Shown: piece after piece, positions 33,854-43,852 of the stretch
How positions within the stretch are numbered: position 1 is the first letter of the stretch
Layout of the letters: the number at the start of each line of letters is the position of its first letter
Program-made: the position numbers and the translations under genes
Assembly (NCBI RefSeq): GCF_041929205.1
Contig: NZ_JBHFNT010000215.1
DNA length: 64,000 bases
Direction: 5' to 3' (one strand)
DNA from: Floridanema evergladense
GTDB lineage: Bacteria; Cyanobacteriota; Cyanobacteriia; Cyanobacteriales; Aerosakkonemataceae
The notes under the pieces: generated by a model
Databases searched by the model: none
Told to the model about the DNA's origin: nothing
The model's input: the letters and a program-made list of their open reading frames with translations, nothing else

Positions 33854-35908
33854 TTATGGACGATTAATTGGGATTACTTGAGCTAATACTTGATATTTTT
33901 TTAATTCCCTGACTAATCGTAAAGCTTGATGTTTATATAAAGGAAGTTTTAAAGTTTGCGGTAAATGATTCATTAAATCTCTAGCGGTGCTGAGTTCGCA
34001 GCGAGAAATCCTGGCGATCGCATTTGCACCCTCAAATATTCCCTGATTATTAAATACCTTCTCTACCCTAATTTGCCAATTTTTTAATTGCAAGTTTAAT
34101 CTACCTTTTTCAATGCGTTGCAACCCATCAATTGTCGCTAAAACTATTAAGCGATCGCCCACTGCTAAAATTGTATCATCCAATGGCATTAAAACTGGTG
34201 ATTTATTGATTTGTTGATACCAAATTGGCACTACTCCATAACCATAAGCTATTTCAGCTAATAGTAAACCATTTAATGTGTCGTTAGCTTCTATGTTATA
34301 TTCTGTAACTAAAATAGTTTGATTATTCATCCGAAATAAGCTGATAATATTTTCGCCAAAAGCTGCTCCAGCAAAAGCTTCCGCAATTAACGCACTGGCA
34401 CAAAGTACGCTCGCATTTGGCAATAAATGTGATAAACTGTCAGTTAATCTTTGCTCTAACGCTCGAATTACTAAATTAATATCGGGATTTACAGCCCGTG
34501 CCATTAAGCCAATTTCTAAGTTTAATATCTCATCATCTGTGGTTACTATGACACTTTTTGCTGTGGCTAAATTGGCTTTAGCGATCGCCTCTTTCGGCTC
34601 GCTAAAAATCAATGGCAAATTAGGTAAAATTGTTAGATCGCTATCCGAATTAAAACTAACTCCCACCGTAGGTTGTTTAAATTCTGCTAATAAAGCAGCC
34701 GTTTTTTGTCCCATTCTTCCCATTCCCATTACTACTATATGATTTTGTTTGGGAATAGGCGGACGACGCTTCAATAACTCAAATCTAGATGCTAATATTC
34801 GCTCTGTTAAAAATCCATAAAGTATGCCAACAAAGGCGGTTCCTGTTAATGTCGTCAATAAACTAACTATGCGTAACCAAAAAGGCACAGATACGTTGAA
34901 ATCAAAGCCACCAAATAAGTCTCCAAAACCTCCTAAAAGCAAAATTGCTGCAATCATCAAAGAGTCAGCTATGCTAATATTAGAATAGGTCATTTTGTAT
35001 AAAATTGTTACTAAAAATAACAAAAAAAGTATCGTAATCCCACAAAAAAAAGCTATTTTTTTTAGTTTATTCGCATCCAAAGAATACCAAAAATCAATAA
35101 GTTTTTGTTTGATTGTCAACAAACTAAAATAGCGCAATAATTGCCAAAAGCGTTTTTGTTTTTGTTTAATATCTTGAGTTTTTTGATAAAAATCAATCGT
35201 TGGAGTAGTAGTTTCTATATAAATTAAAGTATCTTCTAATTCAACTTTAGTATCAGGTTCCCATTCATAAAAAGATTGAAAGGTTTTGCTCGATCGAGCA
35301 GCATGAGGAATATAACTTAGAATTAAACGTTTGCGACTATTTAACTCATATAAATAATGCTGGTAACACCAACGAAACTTAGCATCATTATTGCTACTAG
35401 GTTTAATTTTTTGTTGTACTACTTTTAACCATTGTCCTTCCAAATTAAAGAAACCTAAAGCTTCTGTACCAAGAGCAGCGATCGCAAACGCAGATGCAGG
35501 TAACTGCGTTGGTGCAAAAGAAACAAAATTTCCCAAATACTCAGTCAACATTTGGTTGAGATTTTCTTTCGTCGATCGCACCACCAAACGAGCTTTCGGG
35601 TTAATTTCTCTAACTATTAACGCAGTTTCAATATTAACTCGTTCATCGTGAGTAACTAAAATTACTCCTCGACATTGCTCAATTTTCGCTAATTGCAAAA
35701 CCTCTGGTTGACGACAATCACCAATAATCAATTTACTTAATAAACTTGGTAAATTTGAGATTTCCCAATTCTTTTTCTCTTCTTCGTCAATAGCAATAAC
35801 ATTCACACCGAAATTTTTTAGAGCAACTACACAATGCTGCCCTAAACTACCTAATCCACAAACTAAAAAAACACTCGATGTTGTTGATAAGTTAGTCAAG
35901 GCTGTCAC
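33854..35908 (-). CDS. Double-RCK potassium channel-like protein
   Basis: A 684-residue protein. N-terminal RCK/TrkA-N Rossmann domain (FLVCGLGSLGQHCVVALKNF, GDCRQPEVLQLAKIEQC), a hydrophobic central unit (about 280-380) with helix FFCGITILFLLFLVTILY, pore-like loop ILLLGGFGDLFGG and a second TM (IVSLLTTLTGTAFVGILYGF), then a second TrkA-N domain (HIVVMGMGRMGQKTAALLAE) and a TrkA-C-like tail (ANDTLNGLLLAEIAYGYGVV). The order fits cyanobacterial channel proteins of the CASTOR/RCK type. The pore loop reads GFGD instead of GYGD, so selectivity may differ. ATG 35908. Confidence 0.8.
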   Translation of the reverse strand: MTALTNLSTTSSVFLVCGLGSLGQHCVVALKNFGVNVIAIDEEEKKNWEISNLPSLLSKLIIGDCRQPEVLQLAKIEQCRGVILVTHDERVNIETALIVREINPKARLVVRSTKENLNQMLTEYLGNFVSFAPTQLPASAFAIAALGTEALGFFNLEGQWLKVVQQKIKPSSNNDAKFRWCYQHYLYELNSRKRLILSYIPHAARSSKTFQSFYEWEPDTKVELEDTLIYIETTTPTIDFYQKTQDIKQKQKRFWQLLRYFSLLTIKQKLIDFWYSLDANKLKKIAFFCGITILFLLFLVTILYKMTYSNISIADSLMIAAILLLGGFGDLFGGFDFNVSVPFWLRIVSLLTTLTGTAFVGILYGFLTERILASRFELLKRRPPIPKQNHIVVMGMGRMGQKTAALLAEFKQPTVGVSFNSDSDLTILPNLPLIFSEPKEAIAKANLATAKSVIVTTDDEILNLEIGLMARAVNPDINLVIRALEQRLTDSLSHLLPNASVLCASALIAEAFAGAAFGENIISLFRMNNQTILVTEYNIEANDTLNGLLLAEIAYGYGVVPIWYQQINKSPVLMPLDDTILAVGDRLIVLATIDGLQRIEKGRLNLQLKNWQIRVEKVFNNQGIFEGANAIARISRCELSTARDLMNHLPQTLKLPLYKHQALRLVRELKKYQVLAQVIPINRP

Positions 35909-36208
35909 TTTTACAAATGCTTATCTCAAGTATTTAACTAATTTTAACAACCTATTGTATGAATAGGCTCTTTATTTCAGCAGATTTTTGAAAAATGTTT
36001 CTTAGCATACAAACGAGAGCCTCCTACGAGTAAAAATTGCCAACCATAAACAAAATTTTTACTGACAATAGTAAATCATCAATCTTCGCGATCGGCAAAC
36101 CGAGCAAGTTTCACGAATGCAAAATTGTTAATTCCTGGAATCAATCAGGGAACAATAAGATGAAGTAAAAATGATTGATAAATCTGCCTAGAAAAAAGAG
36201 GCTGGGTA
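35909..36208. other. Spacer between the RCK and histidine kinase genes
   Basis: A divergent promoter region of 300 bp. Apart from AT-rich tracts I see no gene, RNA or repeat in it; both flanking genes must start their transcription here. Confidence 0.5.
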
Positions 36209-39200
36209 ATGGACTCTCAAATGATTAATGCGAATGAATCAACCAGAGCTAAATTAGACCGATTCTTTGAAATTTCGGTAGATTTGCTCTGTATAGCAGG
36301 TTTTGACGGCTATTTTAAGAGCGTAAATCCGGCTTGGGAGAGAACGCTAGGTTTTACTCAAGCAGAACTGATGGCAAAACCTTTTATCGAATTTGTACAT
36401 CCAGAAGATCGAGCAGCGACACTCGCAGAAGCGGCGAAATTAACCACAGGCGCAGAAACCATTAGTTTTGAGAATCGTTATCTCTGTAAAGATGGTTCTT
36501 ACAAGTGGTTATCTTGGAATACCAATCCCTCTCCAGAAGAGGAATTATTATATGCTGTTGCTCATGACATTACTAAACGGAAGCAAACTGAAACATCTCT
36601 CACCTGTTTGGCGCAAATTTTAGAAACTACAACTGATTTTGTTGGTACTTACAACATTCGCCAAAAACAGGGAGTTTACCTCAACCAAGCAGCACGTCAA
36701 ATGTTAGGAGTAGATATGGATGAGGATATTACTAATGGAAATTTAGCGGAAGTTCATCCAGAATGGGCTAACAAAATAGTTATGGAAATAGGAATTCCTA
36801 CTGCACTGCGCGAAGGTGTTTGGAGTGGAGAAATTGCTTTTTTAAATCGTAATGGTGAAGAAATTCCTGTTTCTCAGGTAATATTAGCACACCCATCAGC
36901 AGATGGTTCTCCAGAATTGATTTCGACGATCGCCCGTAATATTAGCGAACAGCAAGCTGTGCTACGCGAACGCCAAAAAATGGCAGCCGCACTCAAACAA
37001 GCCAACGAAACTTTAGAAATTCGCGTTCAAGAACGCACTGCTCAATTAAATCAATTAGTTTCGCAATTAGAAACTGAAATCAAACAGCGTCAACAAGCAG
37101 AAGAAACTTTATATAATAGTGAATCTCGACTTAATAGTATTTTGAATTCCCTGCATGATGTAGTTTGGTCAGTCTCTCCGCAAACTTTACAAACATTGTA
37201 TATTAATCCCGCTGCCGAAAAAGTATATAAACGTTCATCTCAAGAATTCTTTGACAATCCTAACTTATGGTTAGAAGTAATTCATCCCGACGATCGAGAA
37301 ATTGCTATTAACAGTAACCTGCAAGTTTTAGCAGAAGGAAAAAGCGAAGTTGAATACCGCATTATGCAACCAAATGGCGCAGTGCGTTGGATACACGCTC
37401 GTGCTTGGTTAATTTACGATGAAACAGGTACAGTTATTCGCATAGATGGTTTATCCACAGATATTACCGAACGCAAGCAAGCCGAAGCAGCTTTACGAGA
37501 AAGTGAGTCTCGTCTCAACAGTATTTTCACTTCTTTAAAAGATGCAGTTTGGTCAATTTCCGCCACTACATTTCAGATTTTATATCTGAATCCAGCCACA
37601 GAAAAACTTTATGGCAGGTCTTGCCAAGAATTTTATAAAAACTCTAAATTGTGGATAGAAACAGTTCATCCAGAAGACCGCGAATTTGTTTTTAGCCATC
37701 ATCAACAACTTTTAGAGACAGGCAATAAAGAAATTGAATATCGGATTATTCGACCTGATGGCGAAGTGCGGTGGATTCTCGATCGCGCCTGTTTAATTCA
37801 TGACGAAAATGGCAAATTAATGCGGGTTGATGGAGTAGCTTCTGATATCACTGAACGTAAGCAATCCGAAGAAAGATTGCATCAAGCTACCGCCGAATTA
37901 AAAGCAATTTTTGAAGCTTTACCTGATATGTATTTCCGCCTCAATGTCGATGGAACCATATTAGATTGCATGACTGGACAACCAGAAAAATTGTATATGC
38001 CTCCATCAGAATTTATCGGCAAAACAATGCTAGAAGTTTTTCCCCCAGCTTTAGCAAATAAATTCCAAAAAGTTATAGATGAAGTAGCGCAAACTAAATC
38101 TTTAGCTGCTTGCGAATATTCCTTACCAATGCCTGACGGCGAAGGTTTTTATGAATGCCGATATTTACCTTTATTAGAGGATCAAGTGATTGCAGTAGTC
38201 CGAGATATTACCCAGCGCAAACAAGCTGAACAATCACAAGCCAGGTTAACTGCCATCTTAGAAGCTACACCTGATTTTGTTGGTATTGCTACTGCTAAAG
38301 GGCAAAATCTTTATATAAATAAAGCGGGTCGGCAAATGGTAGGAATAGGAGAAAATGAAGAAATTACTAACACTGACATCCCGAATTATCACCCAGAATC
38401 AGTAGCACAATTTATATTTAATGAAGCATTACCAATTGCCATTGAAAAAGGTGTGTGGAGTGGCGAAACTATATTACTGCATCGTAATGGTAGCTTAATT
38501 CCTGTTTCTCAAGTCATAATGAGTCATAAGTCTGAAGATGGGGAAGTGGAATATTTTTCTACAATTATGCGGGATATTAGAGATCGCAAAAAATCCGAAG
38601 AATTGTTAGCCAAACAAGAGCGAACATTAAGAGCAATTTTGGATAATACACCGATTTGGATTTGGATGACCGATCCGCAAGGAAAAATGCAGTTTATTAA
38701 TAAAACTTTCTGCGAAAATGTCGGTGTTCCAGAGTCAAGATTTTTGGCAGCTAACCACTATTCAGAAATTTTAGGATTGAAAGAATCTGCCAATTGTATG
38801 GCTTCAGACGTAGCTACTTGGGCGCAAGAAACCCCATATCAAACCGAAGAAATTTTACCATTTGTTGATGGAAAATTGCATCATTTAGAAATTACTAAAG
38901 CGATAATTAAAGATGCTGATGGTAAAGGAATCGGGTTAATTGGTTTAGCAGTTGATGCTACAGAAAGAAAACGGCAAGCAGAAGAACTTTTGCGATCGGA
39001 AGCTAGATACAAAAAATTAGCTCAAAGAGAAGCGTTACTAAACCGTTTAGCGAGCGACATTCGTAGATCTTTGGATGTTAATACAGTTTTGAAAACAATC
39101 GTGCAAGAAATTCAAAGTTTATTACAAGTTGAACAATGTAACTTTGCTTGGTATTGTCATCAAACAAATCCACCTGCTTGGAATGTGGTAGCAGAAGCAC

Positions 39201-40426
39201 AAATATCGACTATACCTAGTCAAATTGGTAAGCGTCCAATTCAAGCTAATTCCTTAATTAATCAATTGTTAAATCGGCAGATAATTTGCGTTTCAGATAT
39301 GCGAAATGCTACTAATTCAGAATGTCGAGAACTACATCGAGACTGGGGTTTTACTGCATTATTAGCATTACCAATTAAAATGCCTTCTGGAGAAATGGGA
39401 TTACTTAGTTGCGCTCAATATAAAGATGCGAGATCTTGGAGCGAAGATGAAGTAGAATTGTTGCAAGCAGTTAGCGATCAATTAGCGATCGCTCTTTCCC
39501 AAGCAGAACTCTACACCCAAGCGCAAAATTCCGCCAAAGAAGCACAACAAAAAGCGCAAGAATTAGAGTTAACTTTGCGTCAATTACAACAAACTCAAGC
39601 CCAACTAATTCAAACCGAAAAAATGTCATCTTTAGGGCAGTTAGTAGCAGGTGTCGCCCACGAAATTAATAACCCTGTTAACTTTATTTACGGTAACTTA
39701 ACCCACGCCGAACAGTACACTTCCGAATTGCTTAACCTAGTTGAACTTTACCAAAAACATTACACTAAACCGCCCGAAGAAATTGCTGAAGAAATTGAAG
39801 AAATTGATTTAGATTTCCTCATGAGTGACTTACCTAAATTGTTAGGTTCAATGAAAATGGGAGCCGAACGTATCCGGCAAATTGTCTTAAGTTTACGCAA
39901 TTTCTCTCGTTTAGATGAAGCAGAAATGAAAGATGTAGACATTCATGAAGGAATCGATAATACATTATTAATTCTGCAAAATCGGATCAAATCGAAAAGC
40001 GATCGCCCCGGAATAGAAATTATTAAAGAATATGGGGAATTACCTTTAGTACAATGTTACGCCGGACAGCTAAATCAAGTCTTTATGAACATCATTAACA
40101 ATGCTGTTGATGCCTTAGAAATGAAACATTGGGAAAAAGAGAAACTACTCTTACCCACCATCAAGATTAACACCAAACTTTCTGACAATAAAAATTATGC
40201 GATCGTCTCCATTAGCGACAATGGCCCAGGTATGAACGAACAAGTGAAATCTCACCTGTTTGACCCATTTTTTACTACTAAAGCCGTTGGCAAAGGCACA
40301 GGTTTAGGATTATCTATTAGCTACCAAATCGTAGTAGAAAAACATCAAGGAACCCTCAAATGCGAATCTCAAATCGATCGAGGAGCAACCTTTATCATTC
40401 AAATCCCCATTCATCAAATTAACTAA
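36209..40426 (+). CDS. Multi-PAS/GAF hybrid-free sensor histidine kinase
   Basis: A 1405-residue kinase. About seven PAS/PAC units occupy residues 15-930 (for example FDGYFKSVNPAWERTLGFTQ, YINPAAEKVYKRSSQEFF, and repeated ITERKQAE linkers), then a GAF domain (about 945-1105: IRRSLDVNTVLKTIVQEIQS), a short coiled coil, a HisKA-like helix with H1151 in VAGVAHEINNPVNFIYGN, and a HATPase (NQVFMNIINNAVDAL, SDNGPGMNEQV, GKGTGLGLSIS). PAS units 3 and 4 are similar enough to suggest internal duplication, as are 2 and 6. No TM segment or response-regulator domain, so it is a cytosolic sensor with a separate partner. No regulator gene is adjacent. Confidence 0.93.
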   Translation: MDSQMINANESTRAKLDRFFEISVDLLCIAGFDGYFKSVNPAWERTLGFTQAELMAKPFIEFVHPEDRAATLAEAAKLTTGAETISFENRYLCKDGSYKWLSWNTNPSPEEELLYAVAHDITKRKQTETSLTCLAQILETTTDFVGTYNIRQKQGVYLNQAARQMLGVDMDEDITNGNLAEVHPEWANKIVMEIGIPTALREGVWSGEIAFLNRNGEEIPVSQVILAHPSADGSPELISTIARNISEQQAVLRERQKMAAALKQANETLEIRVQERTAQLNQLVSQLETEIKQRQQAEETLYNSESRLNSILNSLHDVVWSVSPQTLQTLYINPAAEKVYKRSSQEFFDNPNLWLEVIHPDDREIAINSNLQVLAEGKSEVEYRIMQPNGAVRWIHARAWLIYDETGTVIRIDGLSTDITERKQAEAALRESESRLNSIFTSLKDAVWSISATTFQILYLNPATEKLYGRSCQEFYKNSKLWIETVHPEDREFVFSHHQQLLETGNKEIEYRIIRPDGEVRWILDRACLIHDENGKLMRVDGVASDITERKQSEERLHQATAELKAIFEALPDMYFRLNVDGTILDCMTGQPEKLYMPPSEFIGKTMLEVFPPALANKFQKVIDEVAQTKSLAACEYSLPMPDGEGFYECRYLPLLEDQVIAVVRDITQRKQAEQSQARLTAILEATPDFVGIATAKGQNLYINKAGRQMVGIGENEEITNTDIPNYHPESVAQFIFNEALPIAIEKGVWSGETILLHRNGSLIPVSQVIMSHKSEDGEVEYFSTIMRDIRDRKKSEELLAKQERTLRAILDNTPIWIWMTDPQGKMQFINKTFCENVGVPESRFLAANHYSEILGLKESANCMASDVATWAQETPYQTEEILPFVDGKLHHLEITKAIIKDADGKGIGLIGLAVDATERKRQAEELLRSEARYKKLAQREALLNRLASDIRRSLDVNTVLKTIVQEIQSLLQVEQCNFAWYCHQTNPPAWNVVAEAQISTIPSQIGKRPIQANSLINQLLNRQIICVSDMRNATNSECRELHRDWGFTALLALPIKMPSGEMGLLSCAQYKDARSWSEDEVELLQAVSDQLAIALSQAELYTQAQNSAKEAQQKAQELELTLRQLQQTQAQLIQTEKMSSLGQLVAGVAHEINNPVNFIYGNLTHAEQYTSELLNLVELYQKHYTKPPEEIAEEIEEIDLDFLMSDLPKLLGSMKMGAERIRQIVLSLRNFSRLDEAEMKDVDIHEGIDNTLLILQNRIKSKSDRPGIEIIKEYGELPLVQCYAGQLNQVFMNIINNAVDALEMKHWEKEKLLLPTIKINTKLSDNKNYAIVSISDNGPGMNEQVKSHLFDPFFTTKAVGKGTGLGLSISYQIVVEKHQGTLKCESQIDRGATFIIQIPIHQIN

Positions 40427-40605
40427 GCCTGCTATAATGACTTCAGTCGTTTCTTGCCAGTGTATAACTCACGATAGAGGCTTTTTATTAGTAATTACCA
40501 CTTTAGATGCAGGATACTGATTGAACACTCTTATAAGCTGAGAAAGACAGCAATTTTAGACGAATAACTGCCTTTTTTAGCCACTTCAAACAGAGGAATA
40601 AGCTC

Positions 40606-41295
40606 ATGTTTTTTCACAAAAAAGAAACTATTCAACCAGTTAATATCAACGAACCTAATCCTCGTTTTGCTCAACTACTTTTAGAGCAATTTGGTGGAGC
40701 AACCGGAGAATTAACCGCCGCTTTACAATATTGGGTTCAATCTTTTCATTGTGAAAATCCGGGAATTCGCGATATGTTACAAGATATCGCCATTGAAGAA
40801 TTTAGTCACCTAGAAATGGTCGGCAAACTAATTGAAGCACACACAAAAAACACCGATCAAACAGAAGCTTATAAAAGCACTTTGTTTGCGCTACGCGGTG
40901 TGGGTCCCCACTTTTTAGATAGCCAAGGAGTATCTTGGACTGCGGCTTATATTAACGAAGGTGGCGATGTTGTGCGCGACTTACGAGCAGACATTGCCGC
41001 AGAAGCTGGTGCTCGTCAAACCTACGAAGAATTGATTAAATTAGCACCCGACCAAGGTACAAAACAAACTTTGGTACACTTGCTAACTCGCGAAATTTCT
41101 CACACTAAAATGTTTATGGAGGCTTTGCAATCTTTAGGTAAGCTAACTGTTCCTTTCTTTGGTAATATTGAACCCGATCCAACTGTCGATATTTACTACA
41201 ACTTATCTCAAAATGGTAAGGATGAGCGTGGGCCTTGGAATTCTGAGCCTAACTTCCGATACATTGCTAACCCATTGTCAGAAAAGCAATCCTAA
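40606..41295 (+). CDS. Manganese catalase family protein
   Basis: A 229-residue ferritin-like protein. Di-Mn ligands fit: E in LLEQFGGATGELTAAL, E..H in DIAIEEFSHLEMVGKL, E in IAAEAGARQTYEELI, and E..H in LTREISHTKMFMEAL. Mn catalases dismute hydrogen peroxide. At 229 residues it is on the short side (some are near 270-300), like many cyanobacterial copies that lack the long C-terminal tail. It has an AGAGGAATAAGCTC ribosome site. It follows a sensor kinase gene by 180 bp, which may be coincidental. Confidence 0.92.
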   Translation: MFFHKKETIQPVNINEPNPRFAQLLLEQFGGATGELTAALQYWVQSFHCENPGIRDMLQDIAIEEFSHLEMVGKLIEAHTKNTDQTEAYKSTLFALRGVGPHFLDSQGVSWTAAYINEGGDVVRDLRADIAAEAGARQTYEELIKLAPDQGTKQTLVHLLTREISHTKMFMEALQSLGKLTVPFFGNIEPDPTVDIYYNLSQNGKDERGPWNSEPNFRYIANPLSEKQS

Positions 41296-41330
41296 CCCCA
41301 GATAATTAAAGATAGGAAATCTTTAACAAT

Positions 41331-41379
41331 GAAAAGGGAGAAGTTTGGCAAGAATTTATTGCTATGCTTCTCCCTTTTC
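41331..41379 (+). terminator. 13-bp stem hairpin after the Mn catalase gene
   Basis: GAAAAGGGAGAAG (41331-41343) pairs perfectly with CTTCTCCCTTTTC (41367-41379) across a 23-nt loop. There is no T-tract on either strand, so it may stabilise the 3' end rather than terminate. Confidence 0.5.
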
Positions 41380-41560
41380 AGGCAAGTTCTCAATTCCGGT
41401 TTTTTTAGGCAAAAAATATGTATAATGCAAAGAATATTCGATCGCCAAACCTAGACCAAAATGCAGAAAACTTAAATTAGAAACAGTTTATACAGAAAAA
41501 CCAGAAACTCCAAGATATTTATAAAAAAAGATATCTGAGCCAACGCTTCCATTTAGGATT

Positions 41561-42355
41561 TTGCCCTTGCTATCTGCTTACTTACTCGTCACTCACGGAA
41601 GTCGTGACCCTCGTCCCCAAGCTGGGGTAGAGCAATTAGCTCAATTGCTTTGCCAAAAACTACGAGTGGAAATGCTCGCCAAAACTCAAGAACTTACTAA
41701 TACTGAAATATTAACAAACTCGTCAGTTAATGTAGTAACAGTTAGAGAACCATTGGTGGGTACAGCTTGTTTAGAATTAGCACCTTTGCCACTGCACGAA
41801 CAAATTCAACAGTTTGGCAAATATGCTTTAGCAGCTGGTTTCAAGCGTATTCAAATATTACCATTATTTCTGCTACCGGGAGTTCATGTTATGGAAGATA
41901 TCCCCGCAGAAGTAACAAAAGCAAGGGAGAATTTTGGTTCAGACTTAACAATTGAAGTGCGACCTTACTTGGGATTTAATCCTCAAATTAGTCAGTTATT
42001 AACTTCTAATTTACAGGGTTTTAATGCTGATGCGTGGATTTTGTTATCTCATGGAAGTCGCCGTCAAGGTGCTAATTATCCAGTAGAAGCATTAGCAAAA
42101 AAATTAGGAGCATTACCAGCTTATTGGTCTTTAGAACCTAGCTGGGAATCTCAGGCAAAAAGTTTACTGATTAAAGGAAAAAGACGCATTGGCATTTTGC
42201 CTTATTTCCTATTTTCTGGGGGAATTACTGATGCGATCGCCCAATCAGTCAAACAAATTAAACAAGAGTATCCTGCCGTAAAATTTCATTTGGCAAAACC
42301 CTTGGGGGCAAATTCTGAATTAGCTGAATTAATCTGGGATTTAACAAAAGAATGA
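41561..42355 (+). CDS. Sirohydrochlorin chelatase (CbiX/SirB type)
   Basis: A 264-residue two-domain chelatase. The first half has YLLVTHGSRDPRPQAGVEQL with catalytic His, LPLHEQIQQFGKYALAAGFK and LPLFLLPGVHVMEDIP with the second His. The second half repeats the pattern (WILLSHGSRRQGANYPVEAL, RIGILPYFLFSGGITDAI). It inserts Fe2+ (or Co2+) into sirohydrochlorin. Start is TTG at 41561; a TTG at 41567 has better spacing from AGGA (8 nt) and may be the true one. The stop overlaps the next gene as ATGA. Confidence 0.9.
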   Translation: MPLLSAYLLVTHGSRDPRPQAGVEQLAQLLCQKLRVEMLAKTQELTNTEILTNSSVNVVTVREPLVGTACLELAPLPLHEQIQQFGKYALAAGFKRIQILPLFLLPGVHVMEDIPAEVTKARENFGSDLTIEVRPYLGFNPQISQLLTSNLQGFNADAWILLSHGSRRQGANYPVEALAKKLGALPAYWSLEPSWESQAKSLLIKGKRRIGILPYFLFSGGITDAIAQSVKQIKQEYPAVKFHLAKPLGANSELAELIWDLTKE

Positions 42356-43152
42356 ATCAAAACATATTGGAAATTACCGAAGAGAAACAGAGGAAAAGAT
42401 ATTTGGGTAAAGTATATTTAGTAGGTGCAGGACCGGGAGACCCTGGTTTAATGACACTGAAAGGAAAAGCACTTTTAGAATGTGCTGATGTGGTAATTTA
42501 TGATGCACTGGTGAGTCCCCCAATTTTGGCAATAATCAACCCGCAAGCTGAAAAAATTGATGCCGGAAAAAGAATGGGGAGACATTCATTATTACAAGAA
42601 CAAACAACTAAATTATTAATCGAAAAAGCCCAAACTCACGCCATAGTTGTGCGCCTCAAAGGTGGCGATCCTTTTGTGTTTGGTCGTGGCGGCGAAGAAA
42701 TGGAAGATTTAATTAATGCTGGAGTTTCAGTAGAAGTAATTCCTGGGATAACATCAGGAATTGCCGCACCAGCTTATGCCGGAATTCCACTGACTCATCG
42801 CAATTATAGTTCTTCAGTTACCTTTGTAACTGGTCATGAAAGCGTAGGAAAATACCGTCCTGAAATCAATTGGTCTGCGATCGCTCAAGGTTCAGAAACA
42901 ATTGTAATTTACATGGGAGTGCATAATTTAGCCCAAATTGTGCCAAAATTACTAACAGCTGGATTAGCATCAAATACACCCGTCGCTTTAATTCGTTGGG
43001 GTACAAGACCAGACCAAGAAGAACTAATTGGTACCTTAGAAACAATTGTTGCACAAGTGGAAAAAACTCAATTTAGCGCTCCAGCGATCGCTATAATTGG
43101 TTCCGTCGTAAATTTACATAGTATACTGTCAGTAGTTCGCCCATCTATATAA
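42352..43152 (+). CDS. cobA: Uroporphyrinogen-III C-methyltransferase
   Basis: A 266-residue SUMT. Family blocks: GKVYLVGAGPGDPGLMTLKG, DVVIYDALVSPPIL, VVRLKGGDPFVFGRGGEE, VEVIPGITSGIAAPAYAGIP and TFVTGHESVGK. It adds two methyl groups from SAM to uroporphyrinogen III, making precorrin-2, the precursor of sirohydrochlorin. The ATGA overlap with the chelatase gene indicates coupled translation: together they form the siroheme branch, needed for nitrite and sulfite reductases and for cobalamin. The oxidation step (precorrin-2 dehydrogenase) is not encoded here. Confidence 0.93.
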   Translation: MNQNILEITEEKQRKRYLGKVYLVGAGPGDPGLMTLKGKALLECADVVIYDALVSPPILAIINPQAEKIDAGKRMGRHSLLQEQTTKLLIEKAQTHAIVVRLKGGDPFVFGRGGEEMEDLINAGVSVEVIPGITSGIAAPAYAGIPLTHRNYSSSVTFVTGHESVGKYRPEINWSAIAQGSETIVIYMGVHNLAQIVPKLLTAGLASNTPVALIRWGTRPDQEELIGTLETIVAQVEKTQFSAPAIAIIGSVVNLHSILSVVRPSI

Positions 43153-43159
43153 TTAAACA

Positions 43160-43645
43160 ATGGCTGTTAGTGGAATTACCTCAACCCAAGTAATTCAAAC
43201 TATCTTGGCTCCAGCAGTTATGATCTCCTCCAGTGCCCTATTTTTTTTAGGATTAAGTTCCCGATATGTGGCACTTTTAACCAGAATTAGATTACTCAAT
43301 GATGAAAAAAGACATCACAATCGTCAACTGATGGAACAAGGGAAATTGGCAGAGTTCGATCGCAATCGCTTATCTCACATCAACACCCAGCTAAACGCTT
43401 TATTACGTGCCACTTGGTATGTGCGAAACGCCATATTGTGTCATATTTTAGCGGTATTCTGTTTTGTGTTAACCTCATTTGCGATCGCCATCAATTTCCC
43501 GATTTCTCATCGCCTGATTCAAGGCATACCCATTTATTTGTTTCTCAGCGGAATGTTTTTAGTTTTATGCGGTGTTACCTGTATGGGTTTAGATATTTTA
43601 ATTTCTTCCAAAGTAATCTTAGTAGAAGTTAAAGATGAAGGTTAG
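43160..43645 (+). CDS. DUF2721 family membrane protein
   Basis: A 161-residue protein with three TM segments: ILAPAVMISSSALFFLGLSS, AILCHILAVFCFVLTSFAIA and GIPIYLFLSGMFLVLCGVTC. Conserved between TM1 and TM2 is a cytosolic SRYVALLTRIRLLNDEKR helix. These match the DUF2721 family. Function unknown. It starts 7 bp after the SUMT stop, so it may ride on that transcript. Confidence 0.75.
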   Translation: MAVSGITSTQVIQTILAPAVMISSSALFFLGLSSRYVALLTRIRLLNDEKRHHNRQLMEQGKLAEFDRNRLSHINTQLNALLRATWYVRNAILCHILAVFCFVLTSFAIAINFPISHRLIQGIPIYLFLSGMFLVLCGVTCMGLDILISSKVILVEVKDEG

Positions 43646-43852
43646 CAAAAAAACGCACTTAGTTGCAAAACTTAAACTTGACAATCCTAAAGGAGCAAAA
43701 ATCTTGAAACTTAACTCAAGAATTTATGTTAATCTGTTTAAATAGAGAAAATTTAGTGGTGCAACTATCAGCCATAGCCCAAGAATTTCCAAAAAAATTC
43801 TTTTCTCTTCAGGGTGTTGGCGCAATCAAAAAAAGGTTATATTATTATATGA

